This document shows, piece by piece, positions 8,227 through 16,374 of a stretch of 43,712 nucleotides of DNA. The first letter of the stretch is position 1; the number at the start of each line of letters is the position of its first letter. The position numbers were made by a program, and so were the translations under genes. The notes below the pieces were generated by a model, which was not told the DNA's origin, did no database searches, and saw only the letters and a list, made by a program, of their open reading frames with translations. The DNA comes from Hyphomicrobiales bacterium. GTDB lineage: Bacteria > Pseudomonadota > Alphaproteobacteria > Rhizobiales > Beijerinckiaceae. Location: positions 1-43,712 of the forward strand of contig JAIXUP010000022.1 of NCBI GenBank assembly GCA_027483505.1, written 5' to 3'.

Positions 8227-8958
8227 TCCCTGTTTGCACCAAAACCGGATCCCGACCATATCGAGGTGGGACACGGCGACAGAAGCTTCAAGGTCGCGGT
8301 CCGGCGCAGGGCGTCGGCGCGCCGCTTCACCTTGCGCGTCTCGACGGCCTCCGGCGATGTCGTGCTGACCTTGCCCGAGCGCGCCGACCTCAAGGCCGCA
8401 CGACTGTTCGCCGAAGCCCATGGCGGCTGGATCGCGGCCCGTCTCGCGAAGCGCCCCGATGGCGTCGCCTTCGCCGCAGGCGCGATGGTGCCCCTGCGGG
8501 GCGTGCCGCACCGCATCGTGCACTGGTCGACCGTGCGGGGCGTGACCAAGGCCGCCGAGGACCGTGACGGACATCCGATCATCGCGGTTTCGGGCGAGAG
8601 CGCGCATGTGGCGCGGCGCGTCGCCGACTTTCTCAAGCGCGAGGCTCTCAAGGACCTCACCGCCTCCGTGGATCGCCACACCGGCATGCTGGGCATCCCG
8701 GCCCGCAAGATCGCCGTGCGCGACACGGCCAGCCGCTGGGGCTCCTGTTCGGCGAAAGGCCATCTCAGCTTCTCATGGCGGCTGGTCATGGCCCCGCCGC
8801 TGGTGCTCGACTATCTCGCGGCCCATGAGGTGGCGCATCTGAAGGAAATGAACCACTCGCACCGCTTTTGGGCACTGACGCACAGGCTGTGCCCACGCAC
8901 GGAAGAGGCCGAGGCCTGGCTCAAGCGCCATGGCGCCGGCCTGCACCGTTATGGCTGA
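8218..8958 (+). CDS. YgjP-like (SprT-type) zinc metalloprotease
   Basis: Protein of 246 residues from the YgjP/DUF45 family of small zincin-like proteins. The N-terminal region has VRRRASARRFTLRVS, then VVLTLPERADL. The C-terminal catalytic domain shows RWGSCSAKGHLSFSWRLVMAP and the zinc motif His203-Glu204-Val-Ala-His207, followed by NHSHRFW with the third ligand probably His213. The first ATG (8218) lies inside the phaZ terminator hairpin and has no free ribosome site. GTG at 8266 is the next in-frame candidate start. The family fold is sure; the biological substrate is not known. Confidence 0.85.
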   Translation: MRFSLFAPKPDPDHIEVGHGDRSFKVAVRRRASARRFTLRVSTASGDVVLTLPERADLKAARLFAEAHGGWIAARLAKRPDGVAFAAGAMVPLRGVPHRIVHWSTVRGVTKAAEDRDGHPIIAVSGESAHVARRVADFLKREALKDLTASVDRHTGMLGIPARKIAVRDTASRWGSCSAKGHLSFSWRLVMAPPLVLDYLAAHEVAHLKEMNHSHRFWALTHRLCPRTEEAEAWLKRHGAGLHRYG

Positions 8959-8971
8959 TCAGAGGATTGCG

Positions 8972-8996
8972 CACAAAAGCGGTGACCTGTTTTGTG
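8972..8996. terminator. Weak hairpin between converging genes
   Basis: CACAAAA (8972-8978) pairs with TTTTGTG (8990-8996) around an 11-base loop. A/T runs on both arms fit a bidirectional terminator for the YgjP-like gene and the converging NlpC/P60 gene. The stem is short and AT-rich. Confidence 0.3.
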
Positions 8997-9072
8997 AGTA
9001 TGCAATGCTCCAACGGATTGTACTCGATCACCTTTTCGCATCGGAGCGGATTCCGTTTCAGTGCGGGATGAT
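8997..9072. repeat. Possible degenerate Rhizobiales intergenic repeat
   Basis: GATCACCTTTTCGCATCGG followed by GGATTCC and ending GGGATGATC resembles, from memory, the decayed imperfect palindromes often found between genes in Rhizobiales. Only partial dyad symmetry is visible and no second copy was seen in the window. Confidence 0.22.
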
Positions 9073-9939
9073 CTAGCAGGTCCGGCGGATGCTGGTCACG
9101 GGTCCGCCGCCCTTGCCCTCGATGCGCTCGACGGCGACATCCAGCGGCTCACTGACCACCATCATGTGAAACCCGTTCGCATGGAGAAGCTGCGTCGCGC
9201 TCTGCATCAGGCCGACATGCCCTTTCCAGAACACCAGATCCCCGCGGCGCAGGCCGGCCGCTTCAGGCGCATTCCCGACAAGGCGGCCAAGGGAACGCTC
9301 CTGCATGTCGCTGTCGCGCGGCGCCCGGATGCCGGCTGCATCAAGAGCGAGTTGCGCCAGCCCGGAGCAATCAAGCCCAAGGCTGCTCTTGCCGCCCCAG
9401 AGATAGGGCGCGTGCAGCAACTGCTCGGCCACGGCCACCGGATCGGCGGCATGATGGTCGAGCGGGCTGAGATGCGCGGCCCAGACATAGGAACGGGCGA
9501 GCCCGGCAACGCCGGCGACAACCGCGAAGTCGCCCTGCCGTTCGACCACATGCACGCGCGAGCCGAGGGACAGGGTCATCGCGCGCGGCAGCTTCATCGA
9601 CGGGCCGGGATAGGCAAAGGTCCGGACGGCACTGACGCGGTGGCTTGGAGGCGGCGCGGGAGGACCCAGCCGCTCGGCCGGCAGATAGCCGACATAGCCA
9701 TCGCCGGCGAGCTGGCCCCAGGCCCACCCCTCATCGATCTCGAAAACGGTGAGCATCTCGCCGCAAAGGGCCTCGGTGTCGAGGCCCGCGTCCTTGCGCG
9801 GTTCGCGATGGAGCGGTGCCACGTGGGTGATCACCTGCATCGGGGTTCCGGCCACGAAAAACCCCGCCTCGACGCGCCCTTTCAGGGCTGCATCGGCCAG
9901 GTCGGGGCGAAAGGCATGCAATCTACGGTCCAGCGTCAT
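9073..9939 (-). CDS. NlpC/P60 cell-wall hydrolase with SH3-like domains
   Basis: Predicted gamma-D-glutamyl-diamino acid endopeptidase (C40) of 288 residues acting on peptidoglycan stem peptides. The first ~160 residues hold two SH3b-like segments (for example EIDEGWAWGQLAGDGYVGYLP, truncated here to its core near 67-86), which usually bind wall. The catalytic domain starts at about 170: YLWGGKSSLGLDCSGL with Cys191, GHVGLM with His241, and LHANGFH with His253 as third residue. No signal peptide is visible, which is common in this alphaproteobacterial group. Its ATG overlaps the stop of the MarR gene by four bases (ATGA, 9936-9939), so translation is probably coupled. Confidence 0.9.
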   Translation of the reverse strand: MTLDRRLHAFRPDLADAALKGRVEAGFFVAGTPMQVITHVAPLHREPRKDAGLDTEALCGEMLTVFEIDEGWAWGQLAGDGYVGYLPAERLGPPAPPPSHRVSAVRTFAYPGPSMKLPRAMTLSLGSRVHVVERQGDFAVVAGVAGLARSYVWAAHLSPLDHHAADPVAVAEQLLHAPYLWGGKSSLGLDCSGLAQLALDAAGIRAPRDSDMQERSLGRLVGNAPEAAGLRRGDLVFWKGHVGLMQSATQLLHANGFHMMVVSEPLDVAVERIEGKGGGPVTSIRRTC

Positions 9940-10289
9940 CCGCGTGCGAGCTCCCTGAGATTGGCCATGATCAGCCCGGCCAGATGATCGACCGCCTGCG
10001 CACCCGCAACCGTCCGCTTGATGATGACATTGCGGCGGTCGAGCGGATCGCGCTCCCGCGTAACGAGACCAAGCTTGCCCATCGTGTCGAGGGCGCGGGT
10101 GATGACCGGCTTGGTGACGTTGAGCTTCTCAGCCAGGCCGCGCACGGTGTGGGGCGGCAGGTCGAGATAGATCGTCATGAGGATGGCGTACTGGCGCGAC
10201 GACAGGTCGGGCGCGCCGGCCCGGACCAGCGCCAGGTTGACGTCCCGCCACATGAACAGCGCCTGTCCCGGTTTGATCTCAAGCGCCAT
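9936..10289 (-). CDS. MarR-family transcriptional regulator
   Basis: Winged-helix regulator of 117 residues, shorter than the usual ~140-150. The DNA-binding core runs from SSRQYAILMTIYLDLP (about 30-45) through VRGLAEKLNVTKPVITRALDTMGKLGLVTRERD (about 49-81), with the wing DRRNVIIKRT and a short dimerization helix at the end. Ligand is unknown. The gene lies just after the M17 aminopeptidase (60-base gap) and overlaps the NlpC/P60 gene by four bases, so it probably belongs to this operon and might control it or respond to wall stress. That role is inference from position. Confidence 0.85.
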   Translation of the reverse strand: MALEIKPGQALFMWRDVNLALVRAGAPDLSSRQYAILMTIYLDLPPHTVRGLAEKLNVTKPVITRALDTMGKLGLVTRERDPLDRRNVIIKRTVAGAQAVDHLAGLIMANLRELARG

Positions 10290-10349
10290 GTCCGACGACG
10301 TCCATCTGCATGATGCCCCCTGTGTCAGGCATGGCCGGTCAACAATCCG

Positions 10350-11735
10350 TCAAGAACGCGGGTATCGCGCCTTCAGGACGGCATGGATCAGGCGTGCGGC
10401 CTGCACCTCGCCGCCTTCCGGGCGTCCGGGCCTGGTGGTGGGATTCCAGGCGAAGATGTCAAAATGCACATGCGCGGATGCCTTCTCGACAAAGCGGCTC
10501 AGGAACAGCGCGGCGGTGATCGAGCCCGCGAAGGGGCCGCCGGAGATGTGGTTCACCGTGGCGATCTTCGAATCAAGCAACTGGTCATAGGGCCCCCACA
10601 GCGGCAGTCGCCAGACAGGATCGTGCACCCTGGGCGCCAGCCGCTCGAGGTCCCGCGCCAGACCGTCGTCATGGGTGTAGAACGGCGGCAGATCGGGGCC
10701 GAGGGCCACCCGCGCCGCGCCGGTCAGGGTGGCGAAGTCGGCGATGAAAGCCGGAGCCTCCTCGTCAGCCAGCGCCAGTGCATCGGCCAGGATCAGCCGG
10801 CCTTCGGCATCGGTGTTGCCGATCTCGACCGTGAAACCCTTGCGGCTTTGCAGGACATCGCCGGGACGGAAGGCATTGCCGGCGATGGCGTTCTCGACCG
10901 CCGGCACCAGAAGCCGCAGCCGCACAGGCAGCCTTGCGCCCATGACCATCCGGGCTGCGGCGATCGCCGCGGCCGCGCCACCCATGTCCTTCTTCATCAG
11001 CAGCATTGCGTTGTCGGGCTTGATGTTGAGCCCGCCGGTGTCGAACACCACGCCCTTGCCCACGAGCGTTACCTTCGGGTGGTGCGCTTCGCCCCAGCTC
11101 AGGTCGATCAGCCGCGGGGCGCGGGTGGAGGCCTTGCCGACCGCGTGGATCATCGGGAAGTTCGCGCCGATCAGGTCGTCGCCGAGGGTGACCTGAACCT
11201 GCGCGCCATGGGCGGCGGCGAGGGCCCGGACCGCCGCCTCCAGCTCGTCCGGCCCCAGATCATTGGCCGGCGTGTTGACGAGGTCGCGCGAGGCCGTCAC
11301 CGCGTCGGCGATGCGGACGGTCTCGGCGATGTCGACGCCGCGCGGGGCGACCAGCCTGGCTTCGACCGGGGTCGCCGCCCGGTAGCGGGTGAAGCGGTAG
11401 GCCGACAGCAGCCAGGCGAGCGCCGCGGCGACCGGATCGGCCAACTTGCCGCGCAACACGTAGTCGCCGGGCGGGAGCAGGGCCGACAGCCGCCCTGGCG
11501 CGAAAGGATCCCTGCGCTGCTGCCCTTCAGGCGTCTGGCCTGCCAGCACGAGGGCGACATCGCCGCGCGCGTTCGGCACCACGAGATGCCGCCCCGCCTG
11601 CCCCGAGAAGCCCGAGAGCTCGGCGAACCGGACAACCCGCGCCGGCAGCCGTGCCTGAACCGCCTGCCAGTCATCGGACGACGCCAGATAGATCGGCACG
11701 GGCGCGGAGGCGGAAGCAATCAGCAGGTCAGTCAC
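10350..11735 (-). CDS. M17-family leucyl aminopeptidase
   Basis: Zinc/manganese aminopeptidase of 461 residues removing N-terminal amino acids from peptides in the cytoplasm. Metal and catalytic signatures are present: TLVGKGVVFDTGGLNIKP, LLMKKDMGGAAA, and the family hallmark NTDAEGRLILADAL near residue 305. The N-terminal domain is diverged, as in the PepB/LAP-like Rhizobiales group. I chose the GTG at 11735 because AAGGAGA lies nine bases upstream on the minus strand. A longer ATG start at 11774 would add 13 charged residues lacking that support. It heads a likely operon with the MarR and NlpC/P60 genes. Confidence 0.9.
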   Translation of the reverse strand: MTDLLIASASAPVPIYLASSDDWQAVQARLPARVVRFAELSGFSGQAGRHLVVPNARGDVALVLAGQTPEGQQRRDPFAPGRLSALLPPGDYVLRGKLADPVAAALAWLLSAYRFTRYRAATPVEARLVAPRGVDIAETVRIADAVTASRDLVNTPANDLGPDELEAAVRALAAAHGAQVQVTLGDDLIGANFPMIHAVGKASTRAPRLIDLSWGEAHHPKVTLVGKGVVFDTGGLNIKPDNAMLLMKKDMGGAAAAIAAARMVMGARLPVRLRLLVPAVENAIAGNAFRPGDVLQSRKGFTVEIGNTDAEGRLILADALALADEEAPAFIADFATLTGAARVALGPDLPPFYTHDDGLARDLERLAPRVHDPVWRLPLWGPYDQLLDSKIATVNHISGGPFAGSITAALFLSRFVEKASAHVHFDIFAWNPTTRPGRPEGGEVQAARLIHAVLKARYPRS

Positions 11736-11775
11736 GGGGGTCTTCTCCTTCCGCTGCGGGCGGGGCCGGGCCATC

Positions 11776-11797
11776 TTAACACTCCGTTAGGGTTAAC
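11776..11797 (+). promoter_or_regulatory. CtrA-like box between aminopeptidase and tadD
   Basis: TTAA-N7-TTAGG (11776-11791) runs into GTTAACGAT (11792-11800). This is close to, but not a perfect match of, the CtrA consensus TTAA-N7-TTAAC. It lies about 95 bases before tadD. Weak on its own; better matches occur near cpaB and the pilins. Confidence 0.28.
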
Positions 11798-11892
11798 GAT
11801 TTATCACCAGACTGGCCACAGCGTTTGTCGAGCACGGCGCTGATCATGGCAGTTGCGCAACGGTTTCGCAGACGGGGCTTACGGGGCACAGG

Positions 11893-12747
11893 ATGTTGGT
11901 CAACCTTCGTGGGACGATTTCCATGACAGTGATGGCTGTCATGCTGGGCGGCTGTCTTGGCCGTGGAGCGGCCGACCTGACGGGTTCGCTCGGGCCGTCG
12001 AAGCCGATGAGCGAACAGGAATGGCGATCCGAAATCCAGGCCTGGGAGCCGCGCTACAGCGCCAATCCGAAGGACCGGGTCGCAATCCTGCGCTATGCGC
12101 GGGCGCTCCGGGCGCTCGACCAGCACGCGCAGGCCATGGCGATCTTGCGGACCGCCGTGATCCACCATCCCGACGACCGCGAAGTGCTTGGCGCCTACGG
12201 GCGCTCGCTGATGGACACTGGCCAGCTCAAGCAGGCGGAGGAGGTCCTGTCGCGCGCCCACCTGCCCGAGCGTCCGGACTGGCGCATCTTGTCGGCGCAG
12301 GGCGCCGTCGCCGACCAGCTTGGCGAGCACCCCCGCGCGCAGGAATTCTACCAGGCGGCCCTGAAAATCAATCCGGGCGATCCCACGATCATGTCGAATC
12401 TCGGCCTGTCCTATGCGCTGTCGAAGCGGCTGCCGGAGGCCGAGCAGGTGCTTGGCGAAGCGGCGCGCCATCCGCGCGCCGACAAGCGCGTGCGCCAGAA
12501 CCTGGTTCTCGTGCTCGGGCTCCAGGGCAAGTTCAGGGAAGCCGAGCAGGTCGCGGCGACCGACATGTCGCCGCCCGACGCGGCCAAGGCGATGGTACAG
12601 TTGCGCCAGATGGTCAGCCAGCCCAACAGCTGGGACATGCTGCGCCAGAACGGGGGCGCCCCGCGCGCCGCCACACCCGGCCGCGCCACCGTGAGCCGCG
12701 CCTCGGCGCGCGCGCCATCGGCCGACGCCCGGAACGGCAGCAACTGA
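11893..12747 (+). CDS. tadD: Tad pilus lipoprotein TadD (TPR)
   Basis: Outer-membrane-associated TPR lipoprotein of the Tad/Flp pilus, thought to help secretin assembly. The 284-residue product starts with a short lipoprotein signal: TVMAVMLGGC with Cys21 as the acylated residue. TPR units follow: RVAILRYARALRALDQHAQA (about 62-81), DREVLGAYGRSLMDTGQLKQA (about 95-115), and PTIMSNLGLSYALSKRLPEA (about 165-184). The tail after about 245 is Ala/Arg-rich and low in complexity. It converges on tadC, so it is transcribed opposite to the main block; this split is common in Rhizobiales. Start ATG 11893 is the only one giving the signal peptide. Confidence 0.88.
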   Translation: MLVNLRGTISMTVMAVMLGGCLGRGAADLTGSLGPSKPMSEQEWRSEIQAWEPRYSANPKDRVAILRYARALRALDQHAQAMAILRTAVIHHPDDREVLGAYGRSLMDTGQLKQAEEVLSRAHLPERPDWRILSAQGAVADQLGEHPRAQEFYQAALKINPGDPTIMSNLGLSYALSKRLPEAEQVLGEAARHPRADKRVRQNLVLVLGLQGKFREAEQVAATDMSPPDAAKAMVQLRQMVSQPNSWDMLRQNGGAPRAATPGRATVSRASARAPSADARNGSN

Positions 12748-12811
12748 CCCTCCGGGAAACTCTCTGTTCCTGAAACGGTGGATGGGCCGGCACTCGCGGA
12801 AGCCGGCGCGC

Positions 12812-13780
12812 CTATTTGAGGCCCATCACGCCGATGACAGCCGGCATCATGATCACCAGCATCAGCACCGGCAGGAAGAAAATGATCATCGGCACGGTCA
12901 ACTTGGGCGGCAGGGACATGGCCCGCTTCTCGGCCTCCTGCATGCGCATGTCGCGGCTTTCCTGCGCCAGCACGCGCAGGGCGACGCCCACCGGGGTGCC
13001 GTAGCGCTCGGCCTGGATCAAGGCCGTGGTCACTGACTTGACCGATTCAATCTCGGTGCGCTTGGCGAGGTTTTCATAGGCCTGCCGGCGTTCCTGCAGA
13101 TAGGACAGCTCGGCGGTCGTGAGCACCAGCTCCTCGGCGAGCGCAACGGACTGGGTTCCGATTTCCGCGCCGACCCGGCGGAAGGCGTGCTCGACCGACA
13201 TGCCTGACTCGACGCAGATCAGCATCAGGTCGAGCGCATCGGGGAAGGCGCGCTTGATCGACAGCTGGCGCTTCTGGACCTGGTTCTTCAGCATCACCTC
13301 GGGCAGCTTGAGGCCCGCGAACGTGGCTGCCGCGACGCAGAGCAGGTTCATCATCACGCCCTGGGTCAGGACATTGAGGTAGAGAAAGTAGAACAGGCCG
13401 CCGAGCAGCCCGACGATCGGGCCGACAAGCCTGTAGAAATACAGTGCGATCTCGGCCCCTTGCCCGCGATAGCCGGCCTGGATCAGCTTCATGCGCGCAT
13501 CCTCGACGCCGAGATGCTTGGCGAGCTGAAGCCGGTCCACGATCTCCTTCATGAAGGCCTTTGGCTCATGACGCAGATGCGCGCTGTTGCTCATGCGGGC
13601 GCGCTCGCGCTGGCGGATGGCTTCGCGCTCGGTTGCGGCGGATTTCATCCGGCGGCGCAGGCCGTCATTGTTCAGATAGGGCAGCGCCAGCGTCACCACC
13701 GTGGCCGCGGCGGCGAGCGCAAAGACCAGCGAGGCGAGAAAGCGCGGGTCGACAAGTCTCTGAATAATGAAATCGATCAT
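12812..13780 (-). CDS. tadC: Tad pilus inner-membrane platform protein TadC
   Basis: Type II secretion F-domain protein (322 residues) that pairs with TadB to form the inner-membrane platform above the CpaF ATPase. Hydrophobic segments are visible at about 12-34, 113-130, 137-155 and near the C-terminus (MIIFFLPVLMLVIMMPAVIGVMG). The T2SSF core includes RAFPDALDLMLICVESGMSVEHAFRRV (shown in part near 178-200). It starts 14 bases after the tadB stop and is the last gene of the minus-strand Tad block. Confidence 0.92.
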   Translation of the reverse strand: MIDFIIQRLVDPRFLASLVFALAAAATVVTLALPYLNNDGLRRRMKSAATEREAIRQRERARMSNSAHLRHEPKAFMKEIVDRLQLAKHLGVEDARMKLIQAGYRGQGAEIALYFYRLVGPIVGLLGGLFYFLYLNVLTQGVMMNLLCVAAATFAGLKLPEVMLKNQVQKRQLSIKRAFPDALDLMLICVESGMSVEHAFRRVGAEIGTQSVALAEELVLTTAELSYLQERRQAYENLAKRTEIESVKSVTTALIQAERYGTPVGVALRVLAQESRDMRMQEAEKRAMSLPPKLTVPMIIFFLPVLMLVIMMPAVIGVMGLK

Positions 13781-13794
13781 GTCCGGTCCCGCCC

Positions 13795-14772
13795 TCAGAC
13801 CTCGAAATTGATCATCTTGCGCATGACAAGGATGCCCATCAGCATCCAGACGGCGCCGCCGACCAATGTGAACAGGCCCGCCTGCGTCACCCAGAGCTTC
13901 TCGATGTAGGTCGGCGTCGTGAGGTATACCATGCTCGCCACGCCGATCGGCATGCAGGCGATAATGCCGGCGGAGGACTTCGCCTCGGCGCTCAGCGCCT
14001 GGACTTTCGCCTTCAGCTTGCGGCGCTCGCGCACGACCTTGGCCATGTTGGCCAGGGATTCGGCCAGGTTGCCGCCACTCTTCTGCTGGATCGTGATGAT
14101 GATGCCGAAATAGTTCGCCTCGGCCACCGGGATGCGTTTGTAGAGCGCCTCGATGCCGTCGCCGAGCGACAGGCCGAGCGCCTGGGCGTCCATGATCTGC
14201 TTGAACTCGGAGCGGACAGGCTCGGCGGCTTCCGCAGAAATGATCCGCACGCAGTCATTGAGCGGCAGGCCGGACTTCAGGCCGCGCGTGATCACGTCGA
14301 GCGCATTCGGAAACTCGCGCAGGAACAGCTTGATGCGGCGCTTCTTGAGAAAGCCCAGGAACCAGTTCGGCAGGCCAAGCCCGCCCACGATCAGGCCCGG
14401 CACGGCGAAGATCGGGGCATGCAGCATGTATGCGCCGATCAGGGCGAAGGCGAGCCCGGACGCCGCGCTGTAGAGATAGAACGTCTTCTTGTCGATCTTC
14501 AGCCCAGCCTGGGAGATCTTGTCGTCAAGGTTGAGCTTGCCGCGCGCCTTTTCACGCCGATCGAGATCCTTGAGGCTCTGGGCCACCTGGTCGCGCTTGT
14601 TGCGCTGCTGGGGCGCGTTGCGCGCCTGCCGCTCCTGCGCCGAGACTGGCGTCACGGCCTTGCGGCGCTGTTCGGCGCGCTGCTCTCCCGAAAGCAGCGG
14701 GTAGATCAGCGCATAGGCAATGCCTGCGGCGGCGGCCGCGATCAACAGGATGGGGGCGTAGGTGGCAAGCAT
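13795..14772 (-). CDS. tadB: Tad pilus inner-membrane platform protein TadB
   Basis: T2SSF-domain partner of TadC, 325 residues. It has an N-terminal membrane segment (IAAAAAGIAYALIYPLL), a charged basic linker with many Gln/Arg (about 35-75), two further hydrophobic segments near 100-135, then the F-domain with FPNALDVITRGLKSGLPL and GGNLAESLANMAKVVRERRK, and C-terminal membrane segments. A 105-base gap separates it from cpaF, longer than elsewhere in this block, so an internal promoter or processing site is possible. A GGAGGG motif precedes the ATG at 14772. Confidence 0.92.
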   Translation of the reverse strand: MLATYAPILLIAAAAAGIAYALIYPLLSGEQRAEQRRKAVTPVSAQERQARNAPQQRNKRDQVAQSLKDLDRREKARGKLNLDDKISQAGLKIDKKTFYLYSAASGLAFALIGAYMLHAPIFAVPGLIVGGLGLPNWFLGFLKKRRIKLFLREFPNALDVITRGLKSGLPLNDCVRIISAEAAEPVRSEFKQIMDAQALGLSLGDGIEALYKRIPVAEANYFGIIITIQQKSGGNLAESLANMAKVVRERRKLKAKVQALSAEAKSSAGIIACMPIGVASMVYLTTPTYIEKLWVTQAGLFTLVGGAVWMLMGILVMRKMINFEV

Positions 14773-14877
14773 GTAAGCCCTCCGGCTCCTCGGTGATCAG
14801 GTCGTTGCGGTTCGTATCATCATCGTCGGGGGCGTTGCGCGCCCCGGTCGCTTGGCAACCATGGCCTATGCCGTACC

Positions 14878-16347
14878 CTAGCCTGTCCGTGCTTCGGGCC
14901 TGACTTCCATGGCGTCGAGCGCGGCGGCGAGGTTCTTCTCTTCATTGTAGTAGCGCGCCCGTTCCCAGAATTTGGGTCGGCCGATCCCGGTGGAGCGATG
15001 TGTTCCGGCAAGCTTGCCGTTGGCGTCCTCGCCGGTGATGTCGTAGACCACCACGTCCTGGGTGATGATCACGTCGCCTTCCATGCCGAGCACTTCTGTG
15101 ATGTGCGTGATGCGGCGCGAGCCGTCGCGCAGGCGCGCTGCCTGCACGATGACGTCGACGGAGGAGACGATCATTTCCCGGATCGTGCGGGAGGGTAGCG
15201 AGAAGCCGCCCATCGTGATCATCGATTCGATACGCGAAAGGGCCTCGCGCGGGGAGTTGGCGTGCAGGGTTCCCATCGAGCCGTCATGGCCCGTGTTCAT
15301 CGCCTGCAGCAGGTCGAAGGCCTCCGGTCCGCGGACTTCGCCGACGATGATCCGCTCGGGCCGCATGCGCAGGCAGTTCTTGACCAGATCGCGCATGGTG
15401 ATCGAGCCTTGGCCTTCCAGGTTTGGCGGCCTGGTTTCGAGGCGCACCACATGCGGCTGCTGGAGCTGCAGTTCGGCCGCGTCCTCGCAGGTGATGACGC
15501 GCTCGTCGTCATCGATGTAGTTGGTCAGGCAGTTCAGCAAGGTTGTTTTGCCCGAGCCGGTGCCGCCCGAGATGACGACGTTGCAGCGGACCCGGCCGAT
15601 GATCTTCAGGATCGCGGCCCCTTCCGGCGTGATCGCGCCGAAGCGGGTGAGCTGGTCGAGCGTCAGCTTGTCTTTCTTGAACTTGCGGATGGTGAGCGCG
15701 GCGCCATCAATCGCCAGCGGCGGCGCGATGACGTTGACGCGCGAGCCGTCCGGCAAGCGCGCGTCGCAGATCGGCGATGATTCGTCGACGCGCCGGCCGA
15801 CCTGGCTGACGATGCGCTGGCAGATGTTCATCAGCTGCTGCTGGTCGCGGAAGCGGATCGTGGTCTGCTGGATCTTGCCGGCCACTTCGATGTAGGTCCG
15901 ATTGGGGCCGTTGACCATGATGTCGGCGATGTCATCACGGGCGAGGAGCGGCTCAAGCGGGCCATAGCCAAGGATGTCGTTGCAGATGTCCGTCAGCAGG
16001 TCTTCCTGCTCGGCGATCGACAGCACGAGGTTCTTCAGCGAGATGATCTCGTTGATGATGTCGCGGATTTCCTCGCGGGCGCTCTCGGAGTCGAGCTTGG
16101 CCAGCTGCGCCAGATCGATCGCCTCGATCAGCGCGCCGAAGATCATGCTCTTGGTCTGGTAATACTCCTCGGAGCGGACCATCTCCTGCATGACATGGAC
16201 CGGCTTGGCAGGCTCGGGCTGCCGAATCGGGTCAGTCGGACGCGGGGCCTGCGACGAAACCGCGCGCGAGGGAGCCGCTGCGTGCGCCTGGGGAGCCGGT
16301 GTCGCGCCGGGTGCGGAAAACCCGTTCGCTGGTCTTTTGCCGAACAT
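14878..16347 (-). CDS. cpaF: Tad pilus assembly/retraction ATPase CpaF (TadA)
   Basis: Hexameric secretion ATPase of 489 residues that powers Flp pilus extension and, in Caulobacter, retraction. After a low-complexity Pro/Ala-rich stretch (about 10-50) comes the N-terminal domain with LLTDICNDILGYGPLEPLL. The ATPase core has Walker A GGTGSGKT at 261-268, the Asp box CEDAAEL at 287-293, Walker B RIIVGEVRG at 332-340 and the His box GHDGSMGTLHANS at 353-365. All catalytic motifs are intact. It lies between cpaE (27-base gap) and tadB on the same strand. Confidence 0.95.
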   Translation of the reverse strand: MFGKRPANGFSAPGATPAPQAHAAAPSRAVSSQAPRPTDPIRQPEPAKPVHVMQEMVRSEEYYQTKSMIFGALIEAIDLAQLAKLDSESAREEIRDIINEIISLKNLVLSIAEQEDLLTDICNDILGYGPLEPLLARDDIADIMVNGPNRTYIEVAGKIQQTTIRFRDQQQLMNICQRIVSQVGRRVDESSPICDARLPDGSRVNVIAPPLAIDGAALTIRKFKKDKLTLDQLTRFGAITPEGAAILKIIGRVRCNVVISGGTGSGKTTLLNCLTNYIDDDERVITCEDAAELQLQQPHVVRLETRPPNLEGQGSITMRDLVKNCLRMRPERIIVGEVRGPEAFDLLQAMNTGHDGSMGTLHANSPREALSRIESMITMGGFSLPSRTIREMIVSSVDVIVQAARLRDGSRRITHITEVLGMEGDVIITQDVVVYDITGEDANGKLAGTHRSTGIGRPKFWERARYYNEEKNLAAALDAMEVRPEARTG

Positions 16348-16374
16348 CGCTCAGTCCTTGTTCTCACCGAACAT

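Noticed and set aside
10383..11843. 486-codon plus-strand frame opposite the M17 aminopeptidase.
   Set aside because: Antisense of a gene with clear catalytic motifs; no protein features of its own.
12786..12807. GCCGGC repeated with ten bases between, in the tadD/tadC gap.
   Set aside because: GCCGGC is itself palindromic and common in GC-rich DNA; the 6-bp stem has no T-run.
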